Below are positions 45,509-57,544 of a stretch of 64,000 nucleotides of DNA, in pieces (position 1 is the first letter of the stretch; the number at the start of each line of letters is the position of its first letter). Position numbers and translations under genes: made by a program. The notes below the pieces were generated by a model. That model was not told the DNA's origin and searched no databases. It worked only from the letters and a program-made list of their open reading frames with translations. Source of the stretch: Poa pratensis. Its lineage: Eukaryota; Streptophyta; Magnoliopsida; Poales; Poaceae. Location of the stretch: NCBI GenBank assembly GCA_947311845.1, contig CAMZMU010000041.1, positions 130,083,840 to 130,147,839 of the forward strand, in the 5' to 3' direction.

Positions 45509-46046
45509 CGCCTGCCTACGCATGTAAATTAATTAGCTAAGCCCGTACTGATAATATCATTGCTCCACTGCTTCCTGCATTACCAACCACATTGGCTCCC
45601 TTTTCTCCCTTTATTTCCCACTTGGATGTGGACTTGACAGGCCAGTGCATCCATATATACACATTAATTCGTGCACATCCTAGTATGCAGCAGCTAGCAT
45701 CTTATCCTACTTCGACTATTGGGTTTATTGCGACGTTTGGGTTAAATATTTAGCATATCCATCGACGTGACTTCTCCATGCACGAGTGGGCAGTCTGTCC
45801 CTGGCGTCCGGCCCATTCGGTTTTATATTGTTTTCTGTCAAAGGATGAACACCAAATATGAATTCTTCACAAGTTTAATGTTTTCTTTACAGAATCTTGT
45901 GGGGTTTGGGTTTGACCATTACTTTCTGTCTATTTTGTTTATATTCATTGATTGCCAGTATGGGTACCCCTCATGAGATATATAAAACGACTTGATGCAC
46001 TCACACTTTAGGGGTGGCCTGTATCTAAAATGTTAGAAAGTTGCTA
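45508..46046 (+). repeat. Duplicated block A, right part
   Basis: This part continues the duplicated block after the TIR element and matches copy B (about 53165-53712). Shared stretches include TAGCTAAGCCCGTACTGATA, GTACCAACCACATTGGCTC (AT at one site in A) and ATGGGTACCCCTCATGAGAT. It ends next to a Stowaway MITE. Confidence 0.8.
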
Positions 46047-46170
46047 CTCTCTCCGTTCCAAATTACTTGACTTTCATATATCCACAGATTAATGTATGTA
46101 CACACTAAAAGATGTCTACATACATCTGTATGTAGATAAATGAAAGTCATCTATTTTGGAACGGAGGGAG
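46047..46170. mobile_element. Stowaway MITE (124 bp)
   Basis: CTCTCTCCGTTCCAAATTAC and the complementary GGAACGGAGGGAG end are flanked by TA. It lies at the end of block A; copy B continues without it. Confidence 0.9.
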
Positions 46171-47332
46171 TAGATGTCAGGAAGTTTGGTTTCCTAGCTT
46201 CAGACACTGTTTCTCTCATAGGCCACGATTATTTGTAACTACCTGATAAATGGACAACTGAACATTTTGTGCAACTATGCTACCATATCCTGGCCACGAA
46301 TTTTGTTCATTCTTCAGTAAGTTTGTTCATGATTTTTTTTGTTCATTCTTCTGTAGAAGTTTGTTCATGATTTTACGGAAATGTGCTGGCCAAGCTTTCA
46401 TTCTATGTATTCCTTGGGCACCGTTATCGCGCTATCTTCCAGGAAGTTCTTGAATGCATCGTTGTTGATCTATTCCTTGACCTTAGGCTTCACCATTTAT
46501 GGTTGAGAAAATTGCGACAACGGTGGAAGATGTGCATTGTTTGAGCATAGTGGGCTCCGGGCGCGAATATGCTGTCATGGCAGCATACGGCGATATTGTT
46601 ATAGTACATTTTTTTGTGTCTAAAATGATTTTCTTGTTTAAAGCATTAATTCTATGTTATAAAGCGTATCTAATTATTTACAGAACATATATATGTGCTT
46701 AAATTGAGAAATGTTCTCATTGAAATATTGTTCATGCATCCATCAGAATATGTGCATGATCCACAAAGAAAGTTCTCAATGATGACTATTTTGTTTTGAG
46801 TAAATTTCTAGATAAATAATGAATTATATATATGGACTTCTTTTATGTTCTCTAACTTGTTATGAGATTGTAAGATTTCACTGTGCACCAATCCACTTGG
46901 TGGTACCGAAACTACTTCCTTTTTATGACCATTGTACCTGGACAATTAAAACGGTTGATGCATTAAGGCCATACCTACTTATGTGAGGCACCATCCATTT
47001 TCCTTCTATATATACCATAGATACATGTGTTGACACATCCCATGAAGTGAAACCAACAAAATTGTAGATTATTATTTTCTTGCCACACATTGTCAGTGCT
47101 ATCTAGATATGGTTGCACCTTAGAGATGGGAGGTATTGGGAAAAACAACTCATAAAGTTCCTAGGCTACCACAACAGTGTTCTTTTCTTTCACATAAGGA
47201 GCGAAGAAGGTTTGTATCAAGAGTCTTGCTTCTCACACTGATTTTCAAACTTAGTCCTTACCAATCCGCCAGAACTCTAGAACCGTACAATTAAATGTAC
47301 TCTCAGATCAAGTATGTTTGCCGAGGACCTAA
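46171..47332. other. Intergenic, no feature recognised
   Basis: A/T-rich DNA with short open frames only. GTTCATTCTTCTGTAGAAGT-type sequence is partly repeated around 46300-46380, but no element ends are visible. Confidence 0.45.
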
Positions 47333-47682
47333 GGCCCTCTTTGGATCACAGGGTTGAAAACAGAGTAATAGAAAAAACATAGGAATCTCACAGGTTTACC
47401 AGTACAAAACAGAGGATTGCAAAAAACAGGAAAACTACAAGAATGGTCCTTTGGATGAAACACAGGAAAATCAAAGGAAAAGTGCCTCGGTCCTATGCAC
47501 TTGAGTCTAAAAAAGAGGTTGGGATGGATGTTCAAATTCCTATGGAATTGAGTCATAGGAATCCAATCCATAGAAATTTGGGTAGTACCATTCCTTTGAT
47601 CCAAATGCAATCCATAGGAAAAAATCCTAAGGATTGAAATCCTACAAAAATCCTATAAAACTCCTACAATCCAAAGAGGCCC
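47333..47682. mobile_element. Tourist-like MITE (350 bp)
   Basis: It begins GGCCCTCTTTGGATCACAGG and ends CAATCCAAAGAGGCCC, a complementary pair, with TAA on both sides (47330-47332 and 47683-47685). The trinucleotide duplication is the PIF/Harbinger (Tourist) hallmark. Confidence 0.85.
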
Positions 47683-48119
47683 TAAAAGGAAAACTATCTG
47701 ATTTTGGGTGAGAAAAGAGAGGTAGAGATTTTGAAGTTACCAGTCTATACCCCTAGGAGTACGCACTCCCACGATTAAACTGCTTGTTCGGATGCGCTAC
47801 CGGGTCCAGCCCGTTTGGCCTTCTTTATTTGAATTAATTATTATTTATTTACCGACCTTATCTCTTTGCATGGATCACGATCGAGTAGTTCAAAATTCAG
47901 ATCCGTAATAACAGGGAGTCGTTTGCACGGGTATTTAATACCCAGCCAAGGCTTCACGGCGACCATGACGCCATTCGGTGGCCTGAACCGATCCAAGCTA
48001 CACGCCGGAAATGTAAGAATCTTCAATGGATTCATTTCTAGATGCCAAATCCTACGTCGATCCATAGCTTACTATTCGTTGTTGCAGGTTATGAATGAAG
48101 TTGGGCAGTTGAGCAGCTC

Positions 48120-48450
48120 CATGACGGATACAAGATGCATGCGGCCGGCCGGCGGCAGCTCGTCGTGGCGACAACGGACACAAGATGCATGCGGCCGGCC
48201 GGTGGCAGCTCGGCGTGGCGACGCGCCACGACGGACACAAGATGCATGCGGCAGATGAGACGACGACATTAGGTGCATGCGGCCGATGGCGGCTCAACGA
48301 CGACGGCCGACGCGACTCGACGTGGCGACGAAGGAGACGAGACAGATGCGGCTGACGGCGGCTTGACGGCGACGACGAAGAGGAGATGCATGCGTCGGAC
48401 GGCGACTTGACGTGGCGACGACGACTGATATGAGATGCGGCCTAGTGGAG
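48120..48450 (+). repeat. GC-rich minisatellite with ACAAGATGCATGCGGC
   Basis: Degenerate repeats of about 50-60 bp contain ACAAGATGCATGCGGCCGGC, then GCAGCTCGGCGTGGCGACG. They decay toward the right end. The core ACAAGATGCATGCGG also appears at about 44929 in the other TIR element. Confidence 0.75.
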
Positions 48451-48594
48451 CTTTCTTGTCTGTGGTACTACAAGGCATGCGCACGCCGGCGGGAGGGTGA
48501 ACAACGAGTATATCAATCTACCCATCCAGTGCGTGTGTGTATCATATAAGATTATAAGTACTTCATTTTTTGACGCTCATACCTCTTTCTTAAT

Positions 48595-49370
48595 TTTTCG
48601 GGCATATGTACTCCTTTTATCAATCTGGTATATTCTTATTTAAAAAGTAGTATGTAGATCACAGAAAATCAGTATATACTTCTTTGAGTATTGAACATAC
48701 TTCTTTTGAAGAAGAAAAAAGTGAGTATATACTTCTTGAGATGATAATCAGTATATACCTGTTTGATCAGTAAGACACTTCTCTTGTAGAGAGAAAAGTG
48801 AGCATATACTTCTTCAGATGATAATCAGTATATATTTCGTGCTAATCATACTCCCAGCGAAAAAATGGTATATACTCCATCCCCAAAATTTGGTAGTATA
48901 TACTTTACTGTCAAATGTGAAATATACTCCTTCCCCAAATTTTGGTATATACTTCATCGCCAAAATGTGGTATATACACCAAAATCAGTGGTATATACTC
49001 CATTGCAACGTGGTGGTACATACTCCATCTCTTAAAATGTGGTATGCTACATGAAAAATGGTATATACTCGATGGCAATAATGTGGTATACACCGAGAGA
49101 TGTCTCATATACTCCATCGCAAAAAATGTGGTATATACTTTGTTAAAAAAAGTGTGGTCTACATGAAAAATGGTATATACTCCATCCCTAAATTTTATTA
49201 GTATATACTTCATCATTACAATTCGAAATATACTTCTTCGCCAAATTTTAGTATATACTTCATTGCCAAAATGTGGTATATACTCCATTGCAACGTAGTT
49301 GTATATATTCCATCGCTTAAAATTTGGTATATACTTCATTGCAACGCAGTTTGTGTTGCAAAGTAATGTG
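48595..49370 (+). repeat. A/T minisatellite with GTATATACT core
   Basis: More than 20 degenerate copies of GGTATATACTCCATCGC or AGTATATACTTCTT are spaced 20-45 bp apart, many followed by CAAAATGTG. The core AGTATATACT is palindromic. Confidence 0.8.
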
Positions 49371-49974
49371 GTATCTACCCTTTTGATCGTCAAAAGCAAG
49401 TCATATACGGAAACAGCCTCTTCATTCCCAAACCGCGTACCATAAATAATTCCTTAATTCTAGGATCAGGCGCATGCATGACAAGCTAAAGTGGTTGCAT
49501 GCACGGTTCATTTGTTTTTTTTTTATCGGTTAGTTAGCTAGCTGTTGGATATATCCAACCCATAGGCTTAATAAGGTATGGGAGTATGTACCCCTGGGAG
49601 TATAAAACAAGCAGTGGGAGTACGTACTCCTAGGGGTATAGACTCATTTTCCTATATATACACACACACACTAACACATGGTAAATTTATCACATATATT
49701 TTAAAGTTACCATAAAGTGCTTGTAACACCACAGCCACTACCCGGGTAGCGATTGTTACTCCTGACGGCCTCTAGAATTTTTAGACTGGCCCCACATAGC
49801 AACACTAGTATTTTCTGCGCGATTTCTCCTCACACGGCGTGTCCGGGAAGAACTCCCGGTCGGATCCATCCTTAGATTACCCGGGCTAAACTCATTTAAT
49901 TTTGAGAATTTCTAAGACAAAATTTCGGAAAAAAGATAAACCTTATTTGTCTTAGTATCCTATCAATCATACTC

Positions 49975-50592
49975 TATTAAGCACTGGGTCTGGATGTCAC
50001 TGTGTTGTGCTATGTACTGATTAATTAAGACAGGCATACTGTCGTGTATTGATGGATCTTTCCTACCATGATGCATGTATCGATCATAGTCACGGGTATC
50101 AATCCGATCGGGCTCCAACTGATTCCACAGTGAATCCTGCGTAGGCAAACAGTGCAGGTTCATGTAGCCTCAGCGCCATGTATAGGAGATCGATCGATCG
50201 AACGGCCGATGCATGCCTGATGGATGGCTGGTGGTGGCCAGAGAAGCACCGGAGCATGCAGATTGCAGACCATGCCCCTGAGAACCTGAACCCCCTGTCT
50301 TGCTCGGGTCAGCACGGCTTAATTTTTGCGGCTGCTCACTTCGGGTACGTCTGTACGTCATGTGACTAGTTACTTGGACTATACACACACATTTTCCTGT
50401 CTGGCCAAACATGGAAATGTATGGTGAGCACTGAGCCTCTGACACGAGAGCTGAAGAAATTCGCTGTGAATTTGTCGTTGGATCGATGTTAGTAGCTGCC
50501 ATTGGTGAGCACCGACGAACAAGCTGTTAGTAGCTACCCACATTATTGTTTGTCTCCCATGTTGGTGCATCCGTGCATGCATGGATGAATTT
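49975..50592 (+). repeat. Duplicated block beta, copy 1 (left part)
   Basis: It shares GTATTGATGGATCTTT, GATCGGGCTCCAACTGATTC (one base differs) and GAGCACCGACGAACAAGCTG with 55317-55640. It is interrupted at 50593 by the hAT-like element and continues after 51421. Confidence 0.7.
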
Positions 50593-51421
50593 CAGGGGCG
50601 GAGCCAGGAATTGACTATGGGGGGCGAGGTGAAGCAAAGAAAATCCGGTGTCGTTTTTCTAAATTTGCATGTAGCATCCTCTACTACTAAATATTTTTTC
50701 TAACCGCAAAAACATACATATTAGTATAAAGTCATTAACGTTGTGTTGTATATATGCTAGCTCCGCCCCTTGACGAAGAATGATAGCGATACTGCTCAAC
50801 ATATATAGCAGAACAATATACAATAAAGTCTTAATAGCAACAGAAAGCAGAGAGAGTTAAAACAAAATGGTGTGTTATGTCTACATCTTCGGATTAATTT
50901 CTCTCTAATCAGCAACTTTGTGATCTGTGAATCAGAAGCTCTAGCTACCCGATAACAAGACGTATGTACATGATACCTTGCGTCCTTGATGAGTCAATTC
51001 GATCTTTCTGGATGGCCGGAGAGCGGCGGCCGGTCGCGCGCCTGGCAGGAAGCAGGCTAGAAGGCCGTGGCCGTCGCGGTGATCTACGGAGATTCATCAG
51101 AGCAGATTGTGTCGGTAGGTAGAGGATCTCGCGAGGGGTGGCGGCGGGGCGACTCGATGAACCTACTCGCGATTGGACTGACAGCAGTTAGCTTGCGTCG
51201 TAGCGAGATGTGGGCTTGTGGAGATGCGTTCGGCACTTAGGCCTCTAATGAGCCTAGCACTAACCAATATGTTGTTCTAAAAAAACAATGCGTACATGAC
51301 CTACTTGTACGCATGTACGGGCACAACTTCCTGGCGAAATACTATGGGGGGTGCCGATCGTTGGGGGGGGGGGGGGGGGGGGGGGTCGGACCCCTGCTAG
51401 CACCCCCTGGATCCGCCCCTG
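50593..51421. mobile_element. hAT-like non-autonomous element (829 bp)
   Basis: The ends are CAGGGGCGGAGCCAGGAATT and ...GGATCCGCCCCTG. GATGAAT sits next to both ends, consistent with an approximate 8-bp duplication. The paralogous copy at 55640-55670 has a single uninterrupted GACGAATGCACC site. There is no transposase. CTCCGCCCCTTG at about 50760 could be the end of a smaller nested element. A 23-base G run lies at 51363-51385. Confidence 0.75.
51363..51385 (+). repeat. Homopolymer run of 23 G
   Basis: This run of 23 consecutive G near the right end of the hAT-like element is G-quadruplex-prone, and its exact length may be a sequencing artefact. Confidence 0.9.
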
Positions 51422-52150
51422 GATGAATACACCAGATAAAGAGTTCCAATCTAGTACTAGTATCTTAACGAAAGAAGAAGCAGCTTTAGTGTAAATTTAC
51501 TTCCGTACAATAATGCACGATTAGGTAATTTATACTTTTCGTTAGGCCCCTGCATAGTTAAACAATTCTCCTGCCAAGGTTAGTCTCAAATGTTACTAGA
51601 ACTCATAGTTTTAAATTTTAGTTTCGAAAAAAATTCGGACACCACAATAATCACTGGAAAATCCACTAACCACTCAGGTGAATTGAGTGATTTTGGTTTT
51701 CGTTCGGCCGAATGACCGATTTTTCTTCTTAAAATTCATTAAACTATTTTAAAAAATGAAAACATTTTAAATTCCTATGTAGTATGTACTGAAAGTGCTG
51801 ACATATCTTTACCGAACGTAATTATTTCGCTGTCTGCCCAAATCACTGAAATTCAGCTAATTTTGATGAAAACTCACTGAAATGTAAAACCGTAGCACTA
51901 CCGTAATCCCGACGTCTATGTTCCGGGCTAGCTCCTGCGATCCAACGAACAATACCGTCGATCCTGCCCATTTCAACTGCGCCTAGCTAGGACCAATTGC
52001 CTTGGACGCGCACTCCGATCACATTCAGAATTTACTATATCAGCAGAGTTATAATGAGTTTGTTGCCGATGCCGAAATCTGATGACAATTGCGACGTTTA
52101 CGAGATTATTATGCAAAACCAAATGTCCTTCACAGCTGTGTCGTCCATTT
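51422..52150 (+). repeat. Duplicated block beta, copy 1 (right part)
   Basis: TATCTTAACGAAAGAAGAAG followed by CAGCT matches 55691-55717. ACGAGATTATTATGCAAAAC and TCCTTCACAGCTGTGTCGT near 52100-52140 match 55733-55780. In copy 2 these two pieces are adjacent, so about 600 bp is inserted in copy 1 or deleted in copy 2. Confidence 0.65.
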
Positions 52151-52649
52151 CTCACTTTCTCACTTTCTCAATTTCTGTTGCTGTTGTTAGTCATATACGT
52201 ATTAGGTTAGGACACCGAACTCCAAACCTAGTCGGTTAGCCTATGTCGGTTGGCTTGTAATATATATACGATGTAATCTCCTCAATCAATCAATACAATC
52301 AATAGTTCTATCAATCTTCAGCTGTGCTGCGCTGGGTCCGGTGGTAGATGAGCAACGCCCGCAGGTCCGTCCGCTGCTACAGCGGTGCAGCTCTGGACTG
52401 TACTGCACTCCGGAACGAACAAGGCAAGATCGGGACGGACTCGCGTCGCTCACGGGAGACGGAGGTGAGTGGAGTTGACGGACATTCCTGGGAGTTGCAT
52501 GCGTACTTAGCTAACTTCATCCACATGAGTAGATCGCTGGAGTAGGATACATAAAAGATACAACGTGCTTCTCGCTCCACCTCCGTCCACAGGATCGAGT
52601 AGATGTCACTGGCCTCGTCCCGTCGCGGCCGAGCTAGCTAGCTTCACCG
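52151..52649. other. Intergenic, no feature recognised
   Basis: Mixed-composition DNA leads into duplicated block B. Short open frames have no recognisable domain. Confidence 0.4.
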
Positions 52650-53712
52650 TCGCAAAAGACGAGTATTATGTCCAGGTTTGACTGCTTTGGTCTCGGTTGT
52701 TCCCACTCTCGCTGGAGATAATATTTTACACTCCCAGCATAGGTTAGCGTTCCTCTTCAGTTAACAGTCAGTATCAGCTCAATGGTTGACGGTAAGTTAA
52801 CTAATCTACAGCTACCTACGTACCCAATGGCCAATGCATTCATCATTAGCGAAAGATAACAGTCGCTCTCAAGCATGTGAGACTAGCTAGACAGGCACGT
52901 ATACTACTCATGCAGGTTTTGGTCTCCCTCTCACATTAACTGGTGACAGCAATGGCCACGGCCTATATCTGTAGTGGATGCTGTTTGTTTGCTGTTAGTA
53001 CGTACTAGGTTAAATAGTCGTGGATCAGGGCAAGCTCATGCATGGAGCTGAGCATAATTAGGCCAACGCGCATATGGACATCGACTCCACCCACAGTGTG
53101 CACTACGATGAAGTGCAAACAACCAAGCAGACCGGGCCAAATGAGAAATGATGCATGATGATGGGCTCCTGCCTATGTATCTAAATTGATTAGCTAAGCC
53201 CCGTACTGATAATCTGCTACTTAGTGTGCTCCCTTGCTTCGTGCAGTACCAACCACATTGGCTCTTTTTCTCCCTTTTTTATCCACTTTGATGTGCATCC
53301 ATACATCTTAACCTACTATGCATCTTAACCTAGTATGCATCTTAACCTACTCCTTCGACTATTATGATATGATGATGAATCAACTGACTGACGTGCGCGT
53401 GGATGGATGTGAGAGCTTATTGCGACGTTCGGTTTAAATATTTAGCATATATATCCATCGATGTGACTTCTCCATGCACGAGTAGGCAGTCCGTCCCATT
53501 CCGTTCTATATTGTTTTTTTTTTGTCAAAGGATGAACAAAAAAAAACATGAATTCTTGACAAGCTTAATATTTTTCTTTACATAATCTTGTGGGTTTTTG
53601 GGTTGACCATTACTCTGTCTATTCATTGATTGCCAGTATGGGTACCCCTCATGAGATATATAAAACGACTTGATGCACTCATGCTTTAGGCGTGGCCTCT
53701 ATCTGAAAGGTT
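52650..53712 (+). repeat. Duplicated block B
   Basis: This is the most intact copy of the duplicated non-coding block. It covers in one piece what block A has in two parts, and has neither the TIR element nor the Stowaway insertions. It ends with TCATGAGATATATAAAACGA followed by CTTGATGCACTCA, the same as block A. Confidence 0.8.
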
Positions 53713-55123
53713 AGAAATAATTTTGATGGTCGGTGAAGCTAGATGACAGAAATTTACCAGAAATATCTGTAATTATTCAAAAATATACTAACCCATGGTT
53801 AATTTGTCATCTCGTAAAACAATAAAATTCAGATTCAAACTTCCAAATTCATGGACCTCGAAACACCAATAATACAATTCCTCTAAACAATGTGGGGTCA
53901 ACACTAAAAATCGAGTTATATATGGCACGATTCATTATGTTGAGTATATAAGCGTATCATCGATATGGAAATTTTATGACATAGTGCATGTTTTGAGTGT
54001 TGATTTTTATTTTCAAAATTTTCATCACTTCTCACGCATCCATCCTTCTGATTTCAACGATTCTGCCCAAAATGCGAGGGGGATATCAAGTTTTAAAACA
54101 AAGGATGCATGATGAATCCATATTAAATCAACTATACCTTAGCGTACTATTCAGTTAGCAGTATTACATTGAATATATGATTGTCTCAAAAACAAATATG
54201 AATGTGAAAATGTTGTGACATCCTCTTTATTCCGATTTCTTGCGAACAAATAAGGCATATCTGAGTGTTGGATTATACCCTAAGAAAGGCTCAAGGTAAA
54301 TTTACAATTTACCACTAGGATAAACTCAGTGTGAGTAAAAACTTGTCGGGGTCAATATGATCCATGACAAAACAAAATACTAAATTCTAATCCCGCGAAT
54401 CTTATATATGAATAATATCTCGAGGATTAAAATTTTGAAAAAACAATGTATATGTAATTCCCTCAAACCAAAGATCCATAATTAATGAAAAATGTACTCG
54501 TTGGAATGGGGAAAAGTTACTTCAACGATGCATATATTTTCGTATTGTATGTTCCCATAGATTACTCCCTAAAAAAAGATGATGTATTCAAATAATGGTT
54601 GGAATTTAGAATAAGAAAATATTTATTTTAATAAACAACCACTAGAATTTTCTTATTTGGTCTTTCTAATGTTGCGGCAACCATTTTCTCCTCTTCTAGA
54701 TGGATGGGAGTCGACGTCGTGGTCAGAACCGAGTGGTTAGCTGCTTGCGACGAGCTTCTTGACGAGGTCACAGTGCCAAAGATTGCTGAAGTGTTGGCGT
54801 GAGCCATGGTGGTCTTTGATTGCCGCTCTATTATCGAACGCGTCAATTCCCCATTGTTGCATTAGAGTCATGTTGGTGTGATGGTACAAGCTGACATCAA
54901 TAATCTAACCAGCAGCTTCGTTGTTATCTCACTCATGTCATATTCGCCCTCGGTGTACACACATCTTAACTCGTTGTGCGGAGCATTTTATTCCTTCTGT
55001 TATAGAATTTTTGCCCTGAATTGTATCTGGTAGACCTTGTGTAATGATTTATTATGATCAATCAAGTTCCATATTCCATAAAAAAAACACTTGCCTCAAA
55101 ATAACCTACTAGACACATAGGTA
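53713..55123. other. Intergenic, A/T-rich, no feature recognised
   Basis: No gene or element boundary found. A minus-strand open frame at 54628-54846 has no recognisable pattern. Confidence 0.4.
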
Positions 55124-55279
55124 CTCCCTCCGTTCCAATATATAATACTTTCTAATCTTTTTGGCCTTTTCCTGATTCATACGTATGTAGACATATTTAA
55201 ATGTGTTGATTCACTCATTTAGAACGAATCATGACAAAGTCAAAAGGCTAAAAAGTCTTATATTTAGTAACGGAGGGAG
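55124..55279. mobile_element. Stowaway MITE (156 bp)
   Basis: CTCCCTCCGTTCCAATATAT and the complementary AACGGAGGGAG end are flanked by TA on both sides. Confidence 0.9.
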
Positions 55280-55316
55280 TACATCGTAGTGTATTGTCAC
55301 TTTGGTAACTTATCGG

Positions 55317-55790
55317 ACGTCGAGAGTACATTGGATCATAGCAGGTACATACATTTCAAAGTTATTTACTGGTGTATGAGCAAGTGTTGTGTACCATACT
55401 GTTTGTGTATTGATGGATCTTTGGTACCATGCGATGAATGCATCGATCGCATTCACGGGTACCATATGCACGCATCTGATCCATCCAATCGGGCTCCAAC
55501 TGATTCAACAGCAATTCCACATTACTGTTTGTCTCCCATTAGTGAGCTCCAACGAAATTTATGTGCCGCCATTAGTGAGCACCGACGAACAAGCTGTTAA
55601 GTAGCTAGCCACATTACTGTTTGTCTCCCATGCATGTTGCTGAATGCACGACGAATGCACCGGACAAAAAGTTCAAACCTAGTACTACTGGTATCTTAAC
55701 GAAAGAAGAAGCAGCTATAAATTATGAAGATTACGAGATTATTATTCAAACCAAACGTCCTTCACACAGCTGTGTCGTGCTGCACTGAAC
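55317..55790 (+). repeat. Duplicated block beta, copy 2
   Basis: This is a shorter, uninterrupted counterpart of 49975-52150. It contains an internal repeat of CACATTACTGTTTGTCTCCC (55518 and 55610). Confidence 0.7.
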
Positions 55791-56231
55791 ATGCCGAGTT
55801 GATCATCGAATCTAGTGAATCTTTTTGTTAAAAAAAGCAGAAGGATATTCCGTACCGTATATAGATACACTTAAGCGGCAGAATGGATTCGTCAGACACC
55901 TATATATTGACAGATCAACGCGACTCGCAAGTGCTATCCCACTAATCTCTAATGTCATTTTTTATCCTAGCTACTCTCAGTTAGCTAATCAGGTCTCGTG
56001 TCCAGCCTTCCCGGATGGCTTTAGTGCATGTTACACTAGCACGTCCCCGGCCAATGCCATTGATCCAAAAAAAATTGAAGGAGCCATTGATCCAATCTTG
56101 TCACTGCCGTACAATTAGTTGGTGGTAATCTCAGTCATCCCTACAAATCAGACAAGTCGTACGATCCCAAGCTGTTCACTGAACTTGACAGCCGTGCCAG
56201 CAACCGACAGAGAGAAGGTAGATAAGACGTA

Positions 56232-56392
56232 TTCTCTCCGTTTTTTAATATAAGATGTTTTAGTTTTTGTCCACATGCACATGCATACAAATGTATGTAG
56301 ACACATTTTTGTGTGCATGTTCATTCATTTTAGTGAGCATATAGACAATATGTGTACCATCTAAAATATTTTATATTAAAAAATGGAGGGAC
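56232..56392. mobile_element. Stowaway-like MITE (161 bp)
   Basis: TTCTCTCCGTTTTTTAATAT pairs with ATATTAAAAAATGGAGGGA at the other end, flanked by TA. The outer bases are degenerate. Confidence 0.8.
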
Positions 56393-56760
56393 TACATGAC
56401 TATGTGCATTTATGCAATTTAACATTCTTCGTGTCTACAAGCACCAAGTCAAGATCTGGATATCAACAAGAACACACCGAGCAGGTCGATAGTTAATTAG
56501 AAAGGGCAAGTCAAAGGACAACATCGTTTTACCAACCACGGCTGGGAAATTGCAGATTTCAGATGGGACTCGACCAACTTTTAATTGAAGTTGTCATGTG
56601 GGCGTGGCCGGGTAGGTGTGTTTGATCCACTAATAGCTGGGTAACGGGGAGGCCTCAAATTCAAGCCGAGTGGGCTCGGCTCGACACGACTCGTTAAATA
56701 TCGTTCAACTAATGAGTCATCGATCTCAGCCTACCTAATTAACCTAACAAGTTTAGAACT

Positions 56761-57529
56761 CTGCCAAGTCAAAACCACACTCGACCCTATTTCTAGAACT
56801 CTCTCCTCATCTACAGTGCCCAGAGGCGAATCGGAGGCGACTCGGATCTTCCCGGCGGCCGCCGGCGTATCCGTGGGATTCCCCACCCTCCGCCAGCCGC
56901 TGCGGCGGTGGGAGGGTGGGGAATCCCCGGATCTGCGCTCCGGCGTGTAGATAGGGAGCCTTGGGGCGGCGCTGGCGTGGTGGGGTCGTCGGCGTCGTCT
57001 TTTTGGTGCTCTGTGGCTCCCCCTTTCCGGCGTCGTCTTCGACGGCGCTGCCGAGCTGCGGGTGAGTCACCTTCCTACCGTTGCTTTCTCCGGCGGCGAC
57101 GGCAGGTTCGTGGCGAGTGTACAGGTGGCTGGCGGAGAGGAATCAAGATGGTGGTTGTGCGGGCTTGTGGTGTGCAGGTGGAGGATCTGAGGCACTGGCC
57201 TCAGATCTGGGGCAGATCATGCTTGGGGAGGCCCCCCGGCCGATACTGCTTCTTCGGCATCAGATCTAGCTCCATGGAGTTGGTGGATACTGCGGCTTGT
57301 CAACGCCTTCGGGCTAGGAGCTCTTCTGCTCCCGCGGTGGGTGTTCCTGGTGGCTGGCTTCTTCGGCGTCTTTGACGGTGGAGGGACGGCGTGCTTGGTG
57401 ACCTTGAGGTTGAAGATGGAGTGTGCCAGCGCTGTTCTTTGCTTCTTCTCTGTTTTTTCTTTGCTTGTTTTTTGTTGTGTAAGGCTCCCTTTTTAGTATG
57501 AATACAAGTATGAAAAATCAAAAAAAAAA
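56761..57529 (+). mobile_element. Short polyA retroelement with perfect 15-bp TSD
   Basis: AACAAGTTTAGAACT occurs at 56746-56760 and again at 57530-57544. The sequence between ends in an A-run, the hallmark of LINE-type target-primed reverse transcription. The body is GC-rich with a GCGGGTGAGTCACC block and ends GTGTAAGGCTCCCTTTTTAG, resembling grass LINE 5'/3' UTR sequence. It has no reverse transcriptase, so it was mobilised in trans. Confidence 0.85.
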
Positions 57530-57544
57530 AACAAGTTTAGAACT

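Larger units (their letters stand above)
47742..49644. mobile_element. TIR element with two internal minisatellites (1.9 kb)
   Basis: The left terminus AGTCTATACCCCTAGGAGTA continues CGCACTCCCA, and the right terminus is the near-perfect complement TACTCCTAGGGGTATAGACT. A second internal copy of the right terminus (GGGAGTATGTACCCCTGGGA) lies at about 49578. No clear target duplication is seen. Inside are an apparent gene-like segment (47866-48090, unassigned), a GC-rich minisatellite (about 48120-48450) and an A/T-rich minisatellite (48595-49370). The superfamily is uncertain. Confidence 0.65.

Noticed and set aside
48595..49370. CRISPR-like array
   Set aside because: Repeats are degenerate, spacing is irregular, and this is plant nuclear DNA inside a TIR element; it is a minisatellite.
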